NCBI GenBank assembly: GCA_006218035.1
Contig: VBWC01000003.1
Location: 53,251 to 117,250, forward strand
Direction: 5' to 3'
DNA: 64,000 nt
Origin: Gammaproteobacteria bacterium
GTDB taxonomy: Bacteria; Pseudomonadota; Gammaproteobacteria; VBWC01
The notes beneath the pieces were generated by a model. That model was not told the origin of the DNA. It did no database searches and saw only the letters and a list, made by a program, of their open reading frames with translations. Below, piece by piece: positions 56,601 through 63,845 of the stretch. Positions within the stretch are counted from its first letter, which is position 1; each line of letters begins with the position of its first letter. A program made the position numbers and the translations under genes.

Positions 56601-57226
56601 ACTGAATTGGTGTTGGTGTCCGTCCAGGTGTAGTAGCGGGCGGGGTAGAAATTCGTGACGGTAAACGAACCCAGGCTGGTCTGCGCGCCGTAGTCGGTGT
56701 CGTAAGATGTCGTGGCGGTGAGATTTGTCGTGCCGACTGACGACGAATAAGGGTTGTAACGTGCGGCCGTCGGACTGGCGGGACCGTACGCTGTGCCGCC
56801 GCTATCCTTGCCTGGCCAGGGAAGATACGTCACAGAGGGGTTGTAGTACATCTTGTTGTAGCCGGAGTACCAGGCGCGCCATACGCCAGCCGCAGGCGCA
56901 GCGACGCCTTTTGACGATGTCAGGTATTCCTCCGTCGGTACGATAAAGTACCAATCGTTTTCGGCGGCGGGATGTGTGTAGTAGTAGGCGTAGCCACCAA
57001 GATAAATGAGTCCGTCCGTCTCCGATGTCATAACTCCCCAGTCCATACTGCCGGAGTCATCTGTTAGAAAAAAGATGTTGGGCTCGACGGTAGTCGACAA
57101 ATAGAGCGGTGCCTGGGAAATTGCTCCCGGTGCCGCGGCGACCGGTTGCGCGCTGATCAGGGTCAGCACGGAAAACGTCGCCGATAATGCCGCGCTGGAA
57201 AGTTTGTTCAGATGGTATGTCTTCAT
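53642..57226 (-). CDS. pilY1: PilY1-like pilus-tip adhesin and biogenesis factor
   Basis: 1194 residues from ATG 57226, with GGAG seven bases upstream; a TTG two codons earlier is less suited. Signal peptide to about residue 33. A von Willebrand A domain begins with DDSGSM (D56, S58, S60 as the metal site). The C-terminal part is a beta-propeller with the Ca-binding loop DTDGNGTVD, as in Pseudomonas PilY1. Further Asp/Asn loops are at DTNTNSVIDASDG and DVNNDGAVDD. PilY1 sits at the pilus tip, controls retraction, and senses surfaces. It is encoded in the minor pilin operon. Confidence 0.93.
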   Translation of the reverse strand: MKTYHLNKLSSAALSATFSVLTLISAQPVAAAPGAISQAPLYLSTTVEPNIFFLTDDSGSMDWGVMTSETDGLIYLGGYAYYYTHPAAENDWYFIVPTEEYLTSSKGVAAPAAGVWRAWYSGYNKMYYNPSVTYLPWPGKDSGGTAYGPASPTAARYNPYSSSVGTTNLTATTSYDTDYGAQTSLGSFTVTNFYPARYYTWTDTNTNSVIDASDGHTLVEVKSTTPTYTGSASRTDCVGAPACTYAEEIQNFANWFTYYRKREYSAKNAVGTVITNATFARVGYATINNNGNLKTKVATMTSSTNKDTLLGKVFQTNSTGGTPLQTNLRNVGRYFECANNNIFDSTATNCPILSSADGGTCQQNYTVLMTDGFYNGSSPSLSPSNTDGDNNTPFDGGTYADSFSNTLADVAMHYYERDLRTSLADQVTTTPGVDDANHQHMVTYTVSFGVNGTLNPSTTSPGAPGFSWPDPSLGDPQKIDDLWHAAYNGRGQYLSAQNPQELNSSLNDAINNITDRTSTAAAVAFNSTSLGTDSSIYLARFNTGKWSGDLLSYALDPVSGAVAVTPTWTAAALLDARNLTTSARKILTYTGTAGIPFQWASLATAHKDDLKKNSGGGVDTDAIGQTRLNYLRGDRTNEGASAANFRLRASRLGDIVQANPVFVGKPELNYPATVPFPTATGETYAEYKTAQAARTGVVYVGANDGMLHGFDATSGAEVLAYVPNYLYSTTTTEGLHYLTDKTYSHRYHNDLSPTVADAYVKTTVAGAAVWKTVLIGGARAGARGLFALDVTNPSGFSESGSTPDDIAMWEFTNAHDTDLGYTFSKPTIALMDNGKWAAIVGNGYNDTGSGQAKLFIIYLDGGIDGVWTPTTDYVKISTGVGSIVSANCLNASSDCNGLSTPTLADTDGNGTVDRVYAGDLKGNLWVFDVSGATDSSWGVAYKTGSTPKPLFTAKNAAGTIQPITVKPVLAKHPTQPDTSNGKNIMVYFGTGQYINDADKTTTTGQSFYGVWDHGSKELLRANVVAQTFQSGFPSNVRVLTNNTIAWTGGSAKHGWLIDLPTSGERVVANPKIRGSYVFINTLIPTASACSFGGSGWLMTVNTSDGGQPSAPVFDVNNDGAVDDSGTTDKATNDGGSTYKNVSGKEFLEGIPTESNFLGDNQYTPGSSGNIDKGTVDTGVGGVGTGRLSWQELHR

Positions 57227-57273
57227 GGGCAATCTCCGCCGAACCGGTCTCTCATCCTGATACGGTTCGGACG

Positions 57274-57831
57274 TTACATGGCTCTGCCGTAATGTTCCTG
57301 CAAGTAGATATACGAATTCGTCGTTTTACCGGTGGCACGCGCCGTAATGCGGAACGTATTCACACCGGCGGCGCCGCTGGATCCACCATAGTTTTCGATA
57401 TTGAGCGGATCGCTCGTGCCGGTGGCGACGAGCTCGATGATGTATCGTGGCGCGGTCGAGGCGTCGGTCAACGTCCCCGTATAGGCGCGCGATTGGGAAG
57501 TACCCCATGTCGTGCTGCTGAACGGATCGACCTCGATATCTTTCGCATACAGCCCGGTCGTACCGCCGTTGAACGCCGTGACGGCAGCGATCGATTCGAC
57601 AAACGCCTCTCCGTCGCGTAAAGCGGCCTCGGCAGCCTGAAACGCGACGTTCAGATCACGTGTATTGCCGGCCATTTTTTCCTGGACGGTGGTGGTGGTC
57701 ATGGAGGTAATGCTGATCAGGGTCATGACGACCAGTATCAACAGGCTGATGATCAGGACGGAGCCCTTTTCATTTCGAGCCAGAAACGGGCGCCAGGCCG
57801 GTTGCGTGTCGTGGTGTATTAAATTGTCCAT
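57274..57831 (-). CDS. pilX: Type IV minor pilin-associated protein PilX
   Basis: 185 residues. ATG 57831 (MDNLIHHDTQPAWRPFLARNEKG) is chosen because the pilW stop is only one base upstream; longer in-frame starts lie inside pilW. The hydrophobic segment VLIISLLILVVMTLISITSM and TTTVQEKMAGN match PilX N-terminal domains, and FQAAEAALRDGE is also typical. Secreted and assembled with pilV, pilW and pilY1. Confidence 0.9.
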   Translation of the reverse strand: MDNLIHHDTQPAWRPFLARNEKGSVLIISLLILVVMTLISITSMTTTTVQEKMAGNTRDLNVAFQAAEAALRDGEAFVESIAAVTAFNGGTTGLYAKDIEVDPFSSTTWGTSQSRAYTGTLTDASTAPRYIIELVATGTSDPLNIENYGGSSGAAGVNTFRITARATGKTTNSYIYLQEHYGRAM

Positions 57832-57832
57832 A

Positions 57833-58807
57833 TCAGACCCTGTTTCGTAGCGTAATCGTGGTTTCGACGACGCGCCGCAGGCGACGGTCATCGGTCGGAT
57901 TATAGGTGGTGCTGGCGAGGCTGTAGGTCGATGTATCCAGTGTCGAGCCGGCCTCGTCCATGGTGCGGAGCAACAAGGCGATACGTAAGCTCGTCACGTT
58001 CGCCATATCGGTTACCGCACCGGCAGCGACGTACTTGGTGCTTCCGGCAATTCTCTCGCCGTAAAGAATCTGCATGTTCTCGACGCCCTCTACGAGTTCT
58101 ACCGGTGTGCCGCCTGCGTCCTGCCGCCATAATGCCGGTGCGCCACTGGCGCCGGCCGCGATGTAGTAGCGCTTGGTCGTGACCTTCATGATTTCCGCGT
58201 CGGTACCAAACTGTTTCCCGAGATCTTTTGTCAAGTTGCCCGGCACGCTGCTGCCACCGGTGTTATGCACAGTGTTTCCATTGGACGTCGTGTAACCGGT
58301 GATTTGAAAGGCGGCCGATGCCGTGCAGTCCGAGATCAGCACGATGTCGTTGTCGGCAAACGGTGGCACTGCGGCGGGTTGAGTTTTCAGATCCGCAGAG
58401 GTGTTCGGCATGGCCTCGGTAATCGCCACGCTTGATCCCGCAGAACCGCGCACGGTAATCTCGTCACTGCCGTTGAGTCCGGCGCCATCAAGCGCCTCCA
58501 GAGGCGTCCCGAAGTTGAAGACCCCCGTGGTGGTGTTCAGCGTATTGACGAAGCTTGTCGCCTTGCTGCCGCAGCCATAAAACCCCGCCATGCGCAGGTC
58601 AGTGGTCAGGAAATAGGTTGCGAACCGGGCGTTTTCCTGGAGGCGGGACATCGCGTCATTGATCCGGTAGGTCTGTTTATTGCTGATGAATATCTGCAGC
58701 ACACCGGTGAGCAGGATCAGGCTGATGGTGACCGCGACCATGACTTCGATGATGGTTGCGCCACGTTGGTGATTGACACGATGAGTTACGGCTACGATTG
58801 AATTCAT
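57833..58807 (-). CDS. pilW: Type IV minor pilin PilW
   Basis: 324 residues from ATG 58807, which overlaps the pilV stop (ATGA). Prepilin leader MNSIVAVTHRVNHQRG, cut before Ala17 (ATIIEVMVAVTISLILLTGVL), with Glu at +5. LQENARFATYFLTTDLRMAGFYGCG is the conserved PilW helix. Pilus-initiation complex member. Confidence 0.93.
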   Translation of the reverse strand: MNSIVAVTHRVNHQRGATIIEVMVAVTISLILLTGVLQIFISNKQTYRINDAMSRLQENARFATYFLTTDLRMAGFYGCGSKATSFVNTLNTTTGVFNFGTPLEALDGAGLNGSDEITVRGSAGSSVAITEAMPNTSADLKTQPAAVPPFADNDIVLISDCTASAAFQITGYTTSNGNTVHNTGGSSVPGNLTKDLGKQFGTDAEIMKVTTKRYYIAAGASGAPALWRQDAGGTPVELVEGVENMQILYGERIAGSTKYVAAGAVTDMANVTSLRIALLLRTMDEAGSTLDTSTYSLASTTYNPTDDRRLRRVVETTITLRNRV

Positions 58808-59307
58808 GGCTGCACCTGTATCGCCAGGCATTTACGGTCGACGTTCTGATTGGTACCGCAACCGGTGCCGGTCGCGCCGGTACGGGATTCATCCCACATC
58901 ACGGTCACGGTAAACGTGGCGCCATTGCCCGTGACGCGCCCGGTGCCGGATGGCAGGGTCGGGGTGGTGGAAAGTTTCTGGTTCCACTGCCAGGCGTCGT
59001 ATACCGCCAGTTGCGCCGCCGTGCAGCCCGTGCTGATGCAGCCGGGATCGGTTTCCGATCCGTCTACGGCGTTATAGGCACCGCTTATGACGCCGTCGTT
59101 ATTGGCCCGCATGCGATCGGTCATGTCGTATGCCAGTAGCGTTGCGACGGATCGCGCCTCGGCGGCGCCGTTGGCGCGCAGGCCGGTCAGCTGCAACCCG
59201 GCCAGGCCGAGCAAGCCGATAGACAATACGACCACGGTGACGAGGACCTCCATTAATGAGCTGCCGCGGGAGCGGCCGGGTATCGTCATGTGGTGATTAG
59301 GTGTCAT
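58804..59307 (-). CDS. pilV: Type IV minor pilin PilV
   Basis: 167 residues from ATG 59307, preceded by AAGG eight bases upstream. The longer ORF would overlap fimU. Prepilin leader ends SRG, cut before Ser16 (SSLMEVLVTVVVLSIGLLGLAGLQLTGL); Glu is at mature position 5. EARSVATLLAYDMTDRMRANN matches PilV. C-terminal Cys pairs suggest disulfides. Confidence 0.92.
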   Translation of the reverse strand: MTPNHHMTIPGRSRGSSLMEVLVTVVVLSIGLLGLAGLQLTGLRANGAAEARSVATLLAYDMTDRMRANNDGVISGAYNAVDGSETDPGCISTGCTAAQLAVYDAWQWNQKLSTTPTLPSGTGRVTGNGATFTVTVMWDESRTGATGTGCGTNQNVDRKCLAIQVQP

Positions 59308-59323
59308 GGGGATTACCTTGCGT

Positions 59324-59863
59324 TCACGCGCAGGCCGCTGTCGCGACGCTGGCACGTCCGGAGCCGATTATCGTGATGGCGCGTGTCTGGTTACCCTTGC
59401 AACCCGTGGCGGTCAGCGTGAAGAGCATGTTTCCGCTGGGTGATGTCGCACGAAACCCGGAACCGAGATATTGCACGCTCGCGACGTCAGCGCCGCCGAT
59501 CTTGCCGGTGAGCGTGGCATTCGAGAGTGTCTCATGTACACGCATGAGCTCACCCGATGCCGCCATGCTGCCGTCGCCGTCGCTATCGACCCAGACGATC
59601 CAGCCGGCTTCCCACGCGCTCCCCGATCCGGTGCACGAGGTGCCGTTGGTGCTGCGGCATATCGTCGCTGTGCGGGCCTGCTTGATCGCTTCGGAACGGG
59701 CGAAATACAGATCGGCCAGAAACTCGTTGGCCCGTGTTGCCGCACGATTGTTCTGGATAGTGCTGTAGAAGGAGGGTACCGCCATCGTCATCAGAATAAT
59801 GCCGAGCGCGACCGCGACCATCAGTTCGATCAGCGTAAATCCGGCATGGCTAGTCCTGTTCAT
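59324..59863 (-). CDS. fimU: GspH/FimT-family minor pilin (FimU/FimT position)
   Basis: 179 residues. Leader MNRTSHAG is cut before Phe9 (FTLIELMVAVALGIILMTMAVPSF), then FLADLYFARSEAIKQARTATICRS is the GspH/FimT pattern; the C-terminus carries a disulfide region. First gene of the operon fimU-pilV-pilW-pilX-pilY1-pilY2-pilE. A weak AlgR-like sequence (CCGTCCGTC, 59907-59915 on the minus strand) lies upstream. Confidence 0.9.
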   Translation of the reverse strand: MNRTSHAGFTLIELMVAVALGIILMTMAVPSFYSTIQNNRAATRANEFLADLYFARSEAIKQARTATICRSTNGTSCTGSGSAWEAGWIVWVDSDGDGSMAASGELMRVHETLSNATLTGKIGGADVASVQYLGSGFRATSPSGNMLFTLTATGCKGNQTRAITIIGSGRASVATAACA

Positions 59864-60008
59864 ATGCCGGTTATCGTCCGGTGCTGCCGGCAGATGAACG
59901 AAACACGACGGACGGACGAATCAGCCGGATCGACGGTTTGGTGGTGAGACGGGGAAAAGGGGATTTGTGAGCGGCTTCACGGTGGCCAGGGGCGGGCATC
60001 GCCGAGTT

Positions 60009-60085
<77 letters not shown>

Positions 60086-60312
60086 ATGACGCACCTGACG
60101 CGGCTACGGCTATATTAAAGGTGTCGGTCGGGCGATGCGAGCCGGCAAGAGCGGCATCCTGACGTACGGTTGACAATTCGTCATTCCGGCTGCGCGTCGC
60201 TACGGCCGGGACTCGGCGCTGCGCATTTAACGGGGCGCCGGATTTCCGCAGGCACGGGAACGACCAACAAGAAATCAACCAGCGCTTCCCGGATAGCATC
60301 CCCGGGTAATCT

Positions 60313-60388
60313 TGGTGGAGCGGAGGAGGATCGAACTCCCGACCTCTGCATTGCGAACGCAGCGCTCTCCCAGCTGAGCTACCGCCCC
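60313..60388 (-). tRNA. tRNA-Ala (anticodon CGC)
   Basis: 76-nt cloverleaf on the minus strand with encoded CCA. GGGGCGG pairs with CCGCTCC and includes the G3:U70 wobble that marks alanine tRNAs; discriminator A. Anticodon loop TTCGCAA gives CGC, reading GCG. Confidence 0.96.
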
Positions 60389-60492
60389 AGAAAGGCGGCC
60401 ATTCTATCAGAAACTCGCGCAAGAGTAAGAGGGCAAACGGCGGATTTTCGACGTTCCCCTATCCGGGTAGAGAACAGACGGGAATCGCCCGG

Positions 60493-60984
60493 TTAAACGG
60501 AGGTCAGCGGCCGCGATGACGCGGCGGACAAGGTCGATGCGCCGTCGGGCCCATACGATTCATTATTCGGCGCGCTGCCCAGCAGGATGTTCAGCGCCTG
60601 TTCCGTTTTACGCCGCTGGAATACGGCCAGGCGGCCGTTGCGCAGGTTCTGTTCACGACACTGATGGACGGTATCGCGCAGTTGTTGCCACGACAAGGCG
60701 AGCCGGGAACCGCCGCGGCGGTCGATAGCTGACAATAAACCTTCGATATCGCGATCGCCGGCGGATAATCCCGCCTGGGTCAGCAGCGACTCGTGCCGAT
60801 GAGTCGCCAGCTCCATCTGTTGAATGAGCGGCTGCTTATCGGCAAGCGTTTGTTCGAGCAACTCGGCATTGCTGTCCGCGAGTGCCTGTTGCTCGGTCTG
60901 CAGTATCGCCAGCAAACGTGCGGCGGCGTCGACTTCGCTTTGGAGTACGCGGTGCAGGTCGTGAATTACTGTGGCAGTGTCCAT
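60493..60984 (-). CDS. flgN: Flagellar export chaperone FlgN
   Basis: 163 residues, mostly helical and coiled-coil (LHRVLQSEVDAAARLLAILQTEQQALADSNAELLEQTLADKQPLIQQME), ending in the FlgN family pattern VFQRRKTEQALNILLG. Chaperone for hook-associated proteins FlgK and FlgL. It is 38 bp downstream of flgM in the same orientation, the common flgA-flgM-flgN order. Confidence 0.88.
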   Translation of the reverse strand: MDTATVIHDLHRVLQSEVDAAARLLAILQTEQQALADSNAELLEQTLADKQPLIQQMELATHRHESLLTQAGLSAGDRDIEGLLSAIDRRGGSRLALSWQQLRDTVHQCREQNLRNGRLAVFQRRKTEQALNILLGSAPNNESYGPDGASTLSAASSRPLTSV

Positions 60985-61022
60985 CGGTTCGTCCCTTAAC
61001 GTGCGGTGAGGGTGGCTGCGAC

Positions 61023-61352
61023 TCAGGCGGCCTGGAGATTCAGGCCGAATTCCAAATTCAGTAGTTTGATCGCGACGCGCGCGGGGTTGGTTTTGAATGT
61101 ACCGTGTTCCAGCTGATCGCGAATTTCCCGCACGTGTTTCAGGTCAACGACCGGGACGCTCTCGAGATGACGTTCCATCTGTTGCAGGGTAGTCGCTGTT
61201 CTGGTCAGGCTGACGGTATCAGTACTATTCGCCGGCGCGCTGTTATCGCTGCGACCGGCGGGTTTATTTGTGTCATCGGCCTGCTGGGTTTTCGAGCGGG
61301 CATTGGTGTCGGAAAGCTGAGTGGTTGATTTTCCGATGATGTCAATCGGCAT
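61023..61352 (-). CDS. flgM: Anti-sigma-28 factor FlgM
   Basis: 109 residues from ATG 61352, which has AGGAGG eight bases upstream; an ATG two codons earlier is too close to that site. N-terminal MPIDIIGKS and a Ser/Thr-rich disordered half come before the sigma-28-binding helices (VVDLKHVREIRDQLEHGTFKTNPARVAIKLLNLEF). It holds FliA inactive until secreted through the hook-basal body. A sigma-28 promoter precedes it. Confidence 0.92.
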   Translation of the reverse strand: MPIDIIGKSTTQLSDTNARSKTQQADDTNKPAGRSDNSAPANSTDTVSLTRTATTLQQMERHLESVPVVDLKHVREIRDQLEHGTFKTNPARVAIKLLNLEFGLNLQAA

Positions 61353-61381
61353 GTGCATAACCTCCTGAAGGGGCGTAAATG

Positions 61382-61408
61382 TTAGCGGCTAGTGAATAGT
61401 GACCTTTA
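61382..61408 (-). promoter_or_regulatory. Sigma-28 (FliA) promoter of flgM
   Basis: TAAAGGTC (61408-61401), an 11-bp spacer and GCCGCTAA (61389-61382) on the minus strand match the TAAA-N15-GCCGATAA class of FliA promoters at every key base except one. Transcription would start near 61375 and read flgM-flgN, so the anti-sigma factor is under its own target, a known feedback loop. Confidence 0.7.
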
Positions 61409-61424
61409 AACTGCATCCTTGCCG

Positions 61425-62198
61425 TTACATTCGCACCTGGACCACGCCAGCGGAGGTCACGGTGGCTTCGATAATTCGCCGTGATCCGAGATTCTGGACG
61501 CGTATCCGCTCGCCTTGCAGGCCGTCCGCGAGTGCTTTTCCTTCCATGCGTATATCCATGCCGTCGCCTTGCGCGGAGATTACGACGCGTTCTCCGCGCC
61601 GTACCAGGCGAGGTTGTTCGAGTATGCGCGGTGTTAATGCGGCACCTTTGCCGAGCGCCATCTTTAGTTGCTTTCCAATCGCAGACCGAACATGTTCAAT
61701 GTAACCGGCGGTCAACGTCGACAGCTCTGCCTCCGTTACCACGAGATCATCCTCATGCAACGTGACGCCGCGCGCCAGCGCCCGGCGTGTTACAACAATT
61801 GATCCGAACACCTTGACGCCGGCCGGTACATAGATGGTCCAGGGTTTGGGACCTGCGCAGCGCACACCGATCGTCAGATTGCCGGTGGCGCGGCTGCCGG
61901 GCGGTAAAAATGCGTCCAGCTTGCCGTCACAGGCGGCAAGATTCAGCCGCTCGTCGAGTCGGCCGATGTCGATTTGTACCGCGTTTGTCTGCTCCGCCGT
62001 CTTCGCCTTTAAAAAAAAAGCCGCGGCGTCCCGAATGGACTCATGGTCCTGAAACTCGGGAAGCGCCGCGGCCAGGGGGGTGAACTGGGCAGAGAGACAA
62101 TAATAAAAAGCCATCCATGGCAGGGTCCGCAGCCGTCCTGGGCGGATATCCTTTTCGATCCTCCTTGCCGGATTCCTAACGTCAATGTATTCAGTCAC
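61425..62198 (-). CDS. flgA: Flagellar P-ring assembly chaperone FlgA
   Basis: 257 residues from GTG 62198, with AAGG seven bases before. The frame is open to an ATG at 62264, but the sigma-54 promoter ahead would start transcription near 62260, inside that version, so GTG 62198 is preferred; ATG 62114 is also possible. An export signal is seen in WMAFYYCLSAQFTPLAAA. The SAF domain (VPAGVKVFGSIVVTRRALARGVTLHEDDL and LTPRILEQPRLVRRGERVVI) is clear. It chaperones the P-ring protein FlgI in the periplasm. First gene of flgA-flgM-flgN. Confidence 0.85.
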   Translation of the reverse strand: MTEYIDVRNPARRIEKDIRPGRLRTLPWMAFYYCLSAQFTPLAAALPEFQDHESIRDAAAFFLKAKTAEQTNAVQIDIGRLDERLNLAACDGKLDAFLPPGSRATGNLTIGVRCAGPKPWTIYVPAGVKVFGSIVVTRRALARGVTLHEDDLVVTEAELSTLTAGYIEHVRSAIGKQLKMALGKGAALTPRILEQPRLVRRGERVVISAQGDGMDIRMEGKALADGLQGERIRVQNLGSRRIIEATVTSAGVVQVRM

Positions 62199-62270
62199 AT
62201 CTAAACCTTGGTGCCGCTTTTCTCTGCGGTGCCGGGATTCCGGCGCGATCCGCGTTTGATTCATTAGTGC

Positions 62271-62287
62271 AGCAAGATGCGTGCCGA
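62271..62287 (-). promoter_or_regulatory. Sigma-54 (RpoN) promoter of flgA
   Basis: TCGGCACGCATCTTGCT (62287-62271) has GG at the -24 and GC at the -12 positions exactly 10 bases apart, and matches the TTGGCACGNNNNTTGCT consensus except one base. It lies directly upstream of flgA. This is class II/III flagellar control as in Vibrio and Pseudomonas. Confidence 0.8.
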
Positions 62288-62298
62288 TCGCTTCCGGT

Positions 62299-62325
62299 TA
62301 AATAGCCGCGGGCCAGCGCCGATAC
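62299..62325 (+). promoter_or_regulatory. Sigma-28 (FliA) promoter of cheV-cheR
   Basis: TAAATAGC (62299-62306), an 11-bp spacer and GCCGATAC (62318-62325) match the FliA consensus TAAA-N15-GCCGATAA at all core positions but the last. It faces cheV, 32 bases before the TTG start, and lies only 12 bp from the outer edge of the oppositely oriented sigma-54 promoter of flgA. Confidence 0.7.
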
Positions 62326-62356
62326 ATTTTCTGGTCAGTTCATAGGGTACGGTGAG

Positions 62357-62875
62357 TTGGTTAATCCGGTCGGTAATCATCATCAGGCGATGGGCGCCCC
62401 GGGGAGCAATCCCCTGGAGCTGTTGTTATTCCGGCTGGAGGGTCCGCAAGTCTACGGAATCAACGTTGCACGCGTGCGCGAAGTGATCAGGTGCCCGGAG
62501 CTGCGGCACCTGCCGGATGCGGGCCCGACCAACTGCGGCGTGGTCACGCTGAGAGGTAACACATTTGCCGTCACGGACACAGCACTTGCGATCGGCAAAT
62601 CCGCAATAACCAATGTGGCTACCGGCTTTGTGATTGTCACGGCATCTGGCCACGCCACTCACGGACTGCTGGTCCGCGACGTCGAGCGCATCATCAAGGT
62701 TTCGCCTGCTGATCTACAGGCGCCACCGAAAGGAATATCGCCAGCCAGCTATCTGGTGTCTGTGATTACCTTCGAGGGTCTCTTCGTCGAGATCATCGAT
62801 TTCGACCGCATCCTGAGAGAAACCCTCGGGCATTCGGCATCCGACAAGCACCATCCGTATTCGGCCGCAGGCTGA
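62357..62875 (+). CDS. CheW-domain coupling protein in the cheV position, without receiver domain
   Basis: 172 residues. Only a CheW fold is present (LELLLFRLEGPQVYGINVARVREVIRCPELRHLPDAGPTNCGVVTLRGNTFAVTDTA, then GLLVRDVERIIKVSPADLQ). CheV proteins normally add a receiver domain of about 120 residues, for a total near 310. Here the stop follows the CheW fold after a short tail, and only 115 bases separate it from cheR. TTG at 62357 is weakly supported; ATG 62390 is possible. Location between flgA and cheR is that of cheV. Confidence 0.8.
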   Translation: MVNPVGNHHQAMGAPGSNPLELLLFRLEGPQVYGINVARVREVIRCPELRHLPDAGPTNCGVVTLRGNTFAVTDTALAIGKSAITNVATGFVIVTASGHATHGLLVRDVERIIKVSPADLQAPPKGISPASYLVSVITFEGLFVEIIDFDRILRETLGHSASDKHHPYSAAG

Positions 62876-62990
62876 AGCACGGCTGCCCGGTGTCGCGATC
62901 CTGCCATTGCCCGATCCCACGCGATCGGGGATGATGGTAAACGAAGGCGGGTGTTCGCCAGGTTGAGTTTAGTCTTAGCGGAAGAAGGCA

Positions 62991-63845
62991 GTGTCAATCA
63001 CTCAAATCAGTGACGGGGAATATGACGAGTTTCGTGCGTTTCTTGAGCAAGTCAGCGGTATCGTGCTCGGCGAATCCAAGCAATATCTTGTCCGCGGTCG
63101 GCTGCAACGGCTGCTCGATGAAGGCGGTTTCCTTTCACTGGGGCAGTTGAGCGCGGCATTGCGTAGCGAAACGTCGCTCGATCTGCGCACGCGCGTGATT
63201 GACGCGATGACGACCAATGAAACCTCCTGGTTTCGAGATGAACTGCCTTATGACTATCTGTATCACGTCATCCTGCCGGAGCTGACGCGTGAAGGCGATG
63301 GCAAACTGCGCATCTGGTCGGCCGGCTGTTCCTCCGGTGAGGAACCGTATTCGATAGGCATCGTCGTGCAGGAGTTTCTGGAGAAGAACCCGGGCAGTTT
63401 TTCTGCCGTTAAAATCGTCGCCACCGATATTTCCTCACAAATCATTAACCGGGCGAGCGCCGGGCTATATGAGGAGAGCAGTCTGTCCCGTGGGCTGGCA
63501 AACGCGGGCCGTGCCAAGTATTTCTCGCCTGTCGAAACCCGCTGGGCGATTAATCCGAAGATCCGGGATCTGGTGGACTTCCGCCAGCACAACCTGCTGC
63601 AAAGCTTTACGTCGTTCGGTCAGTTCAACGTTGTGTTTTGCCGCAATGTCCTTTTTTACTTTTCCCGCGTGAAGCGTTTGGATATCGTCGAGCGCGTGGT
63701 CACGACAATCAAACCGAACGGATTTCTGGTGCTCGGCTCGGCGGAAACTATCGACCACGGGAGCCTGCCATTGGCACGCAGCAAGCGATCGCCGGCCGGT
63801 ATGGTGTATCGGCGTACCGGCGACACCGGCGAATATCCCTCGTAA
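62991..63845 (+). CDS. cheR: Chemotaxis protein-glutamate O-methyltransferase CheR
   Basis: 284 residues. Methylates chemoreceptors using SAM. GTG 62991 with GAAGAAGG immediately upstream. N-terminal helical domain and the SAM-binding core are intact: TTNETSWFRD, IWSAGCSSGEEPYSI, VATDISSQIINRA and FNVVFCRNVLFYFS. Follows the CheW-domain gene; rod genes flgB onward would be expected beyond the window. Confidence 0.95.
   Translation: MSITQISDGEYDEFRAFLEQVSGIVLGESKQYLVRGRLQRLLDEGGFLSLGQLSAALRSETSLDLRTRVIDAMTTNETSWFRDELPYDYLYHVILPELTREGDGKLRIWSAGCSSGEEPYSIGIVVQEFLEKNPGSFSAVKIVATDISSQIINRASAGLYEESSLSRGLANAGRAKYFSPVETRWAINPKIRDLVDFRQHNLLQSFTSFGQFNVVFCRNVLFYFSRVKRLDIVERVVTTIKPNGFLVLGSAETIDHGSLPLARSKRSPAGMVYRRTGDTGEYPS

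Noticed and set aside
62876..62990. Hidden receiver domain after the CheW-domain gene
   Set aside because: Only 115 bases are available, and in no frame is a receiver motif visible.
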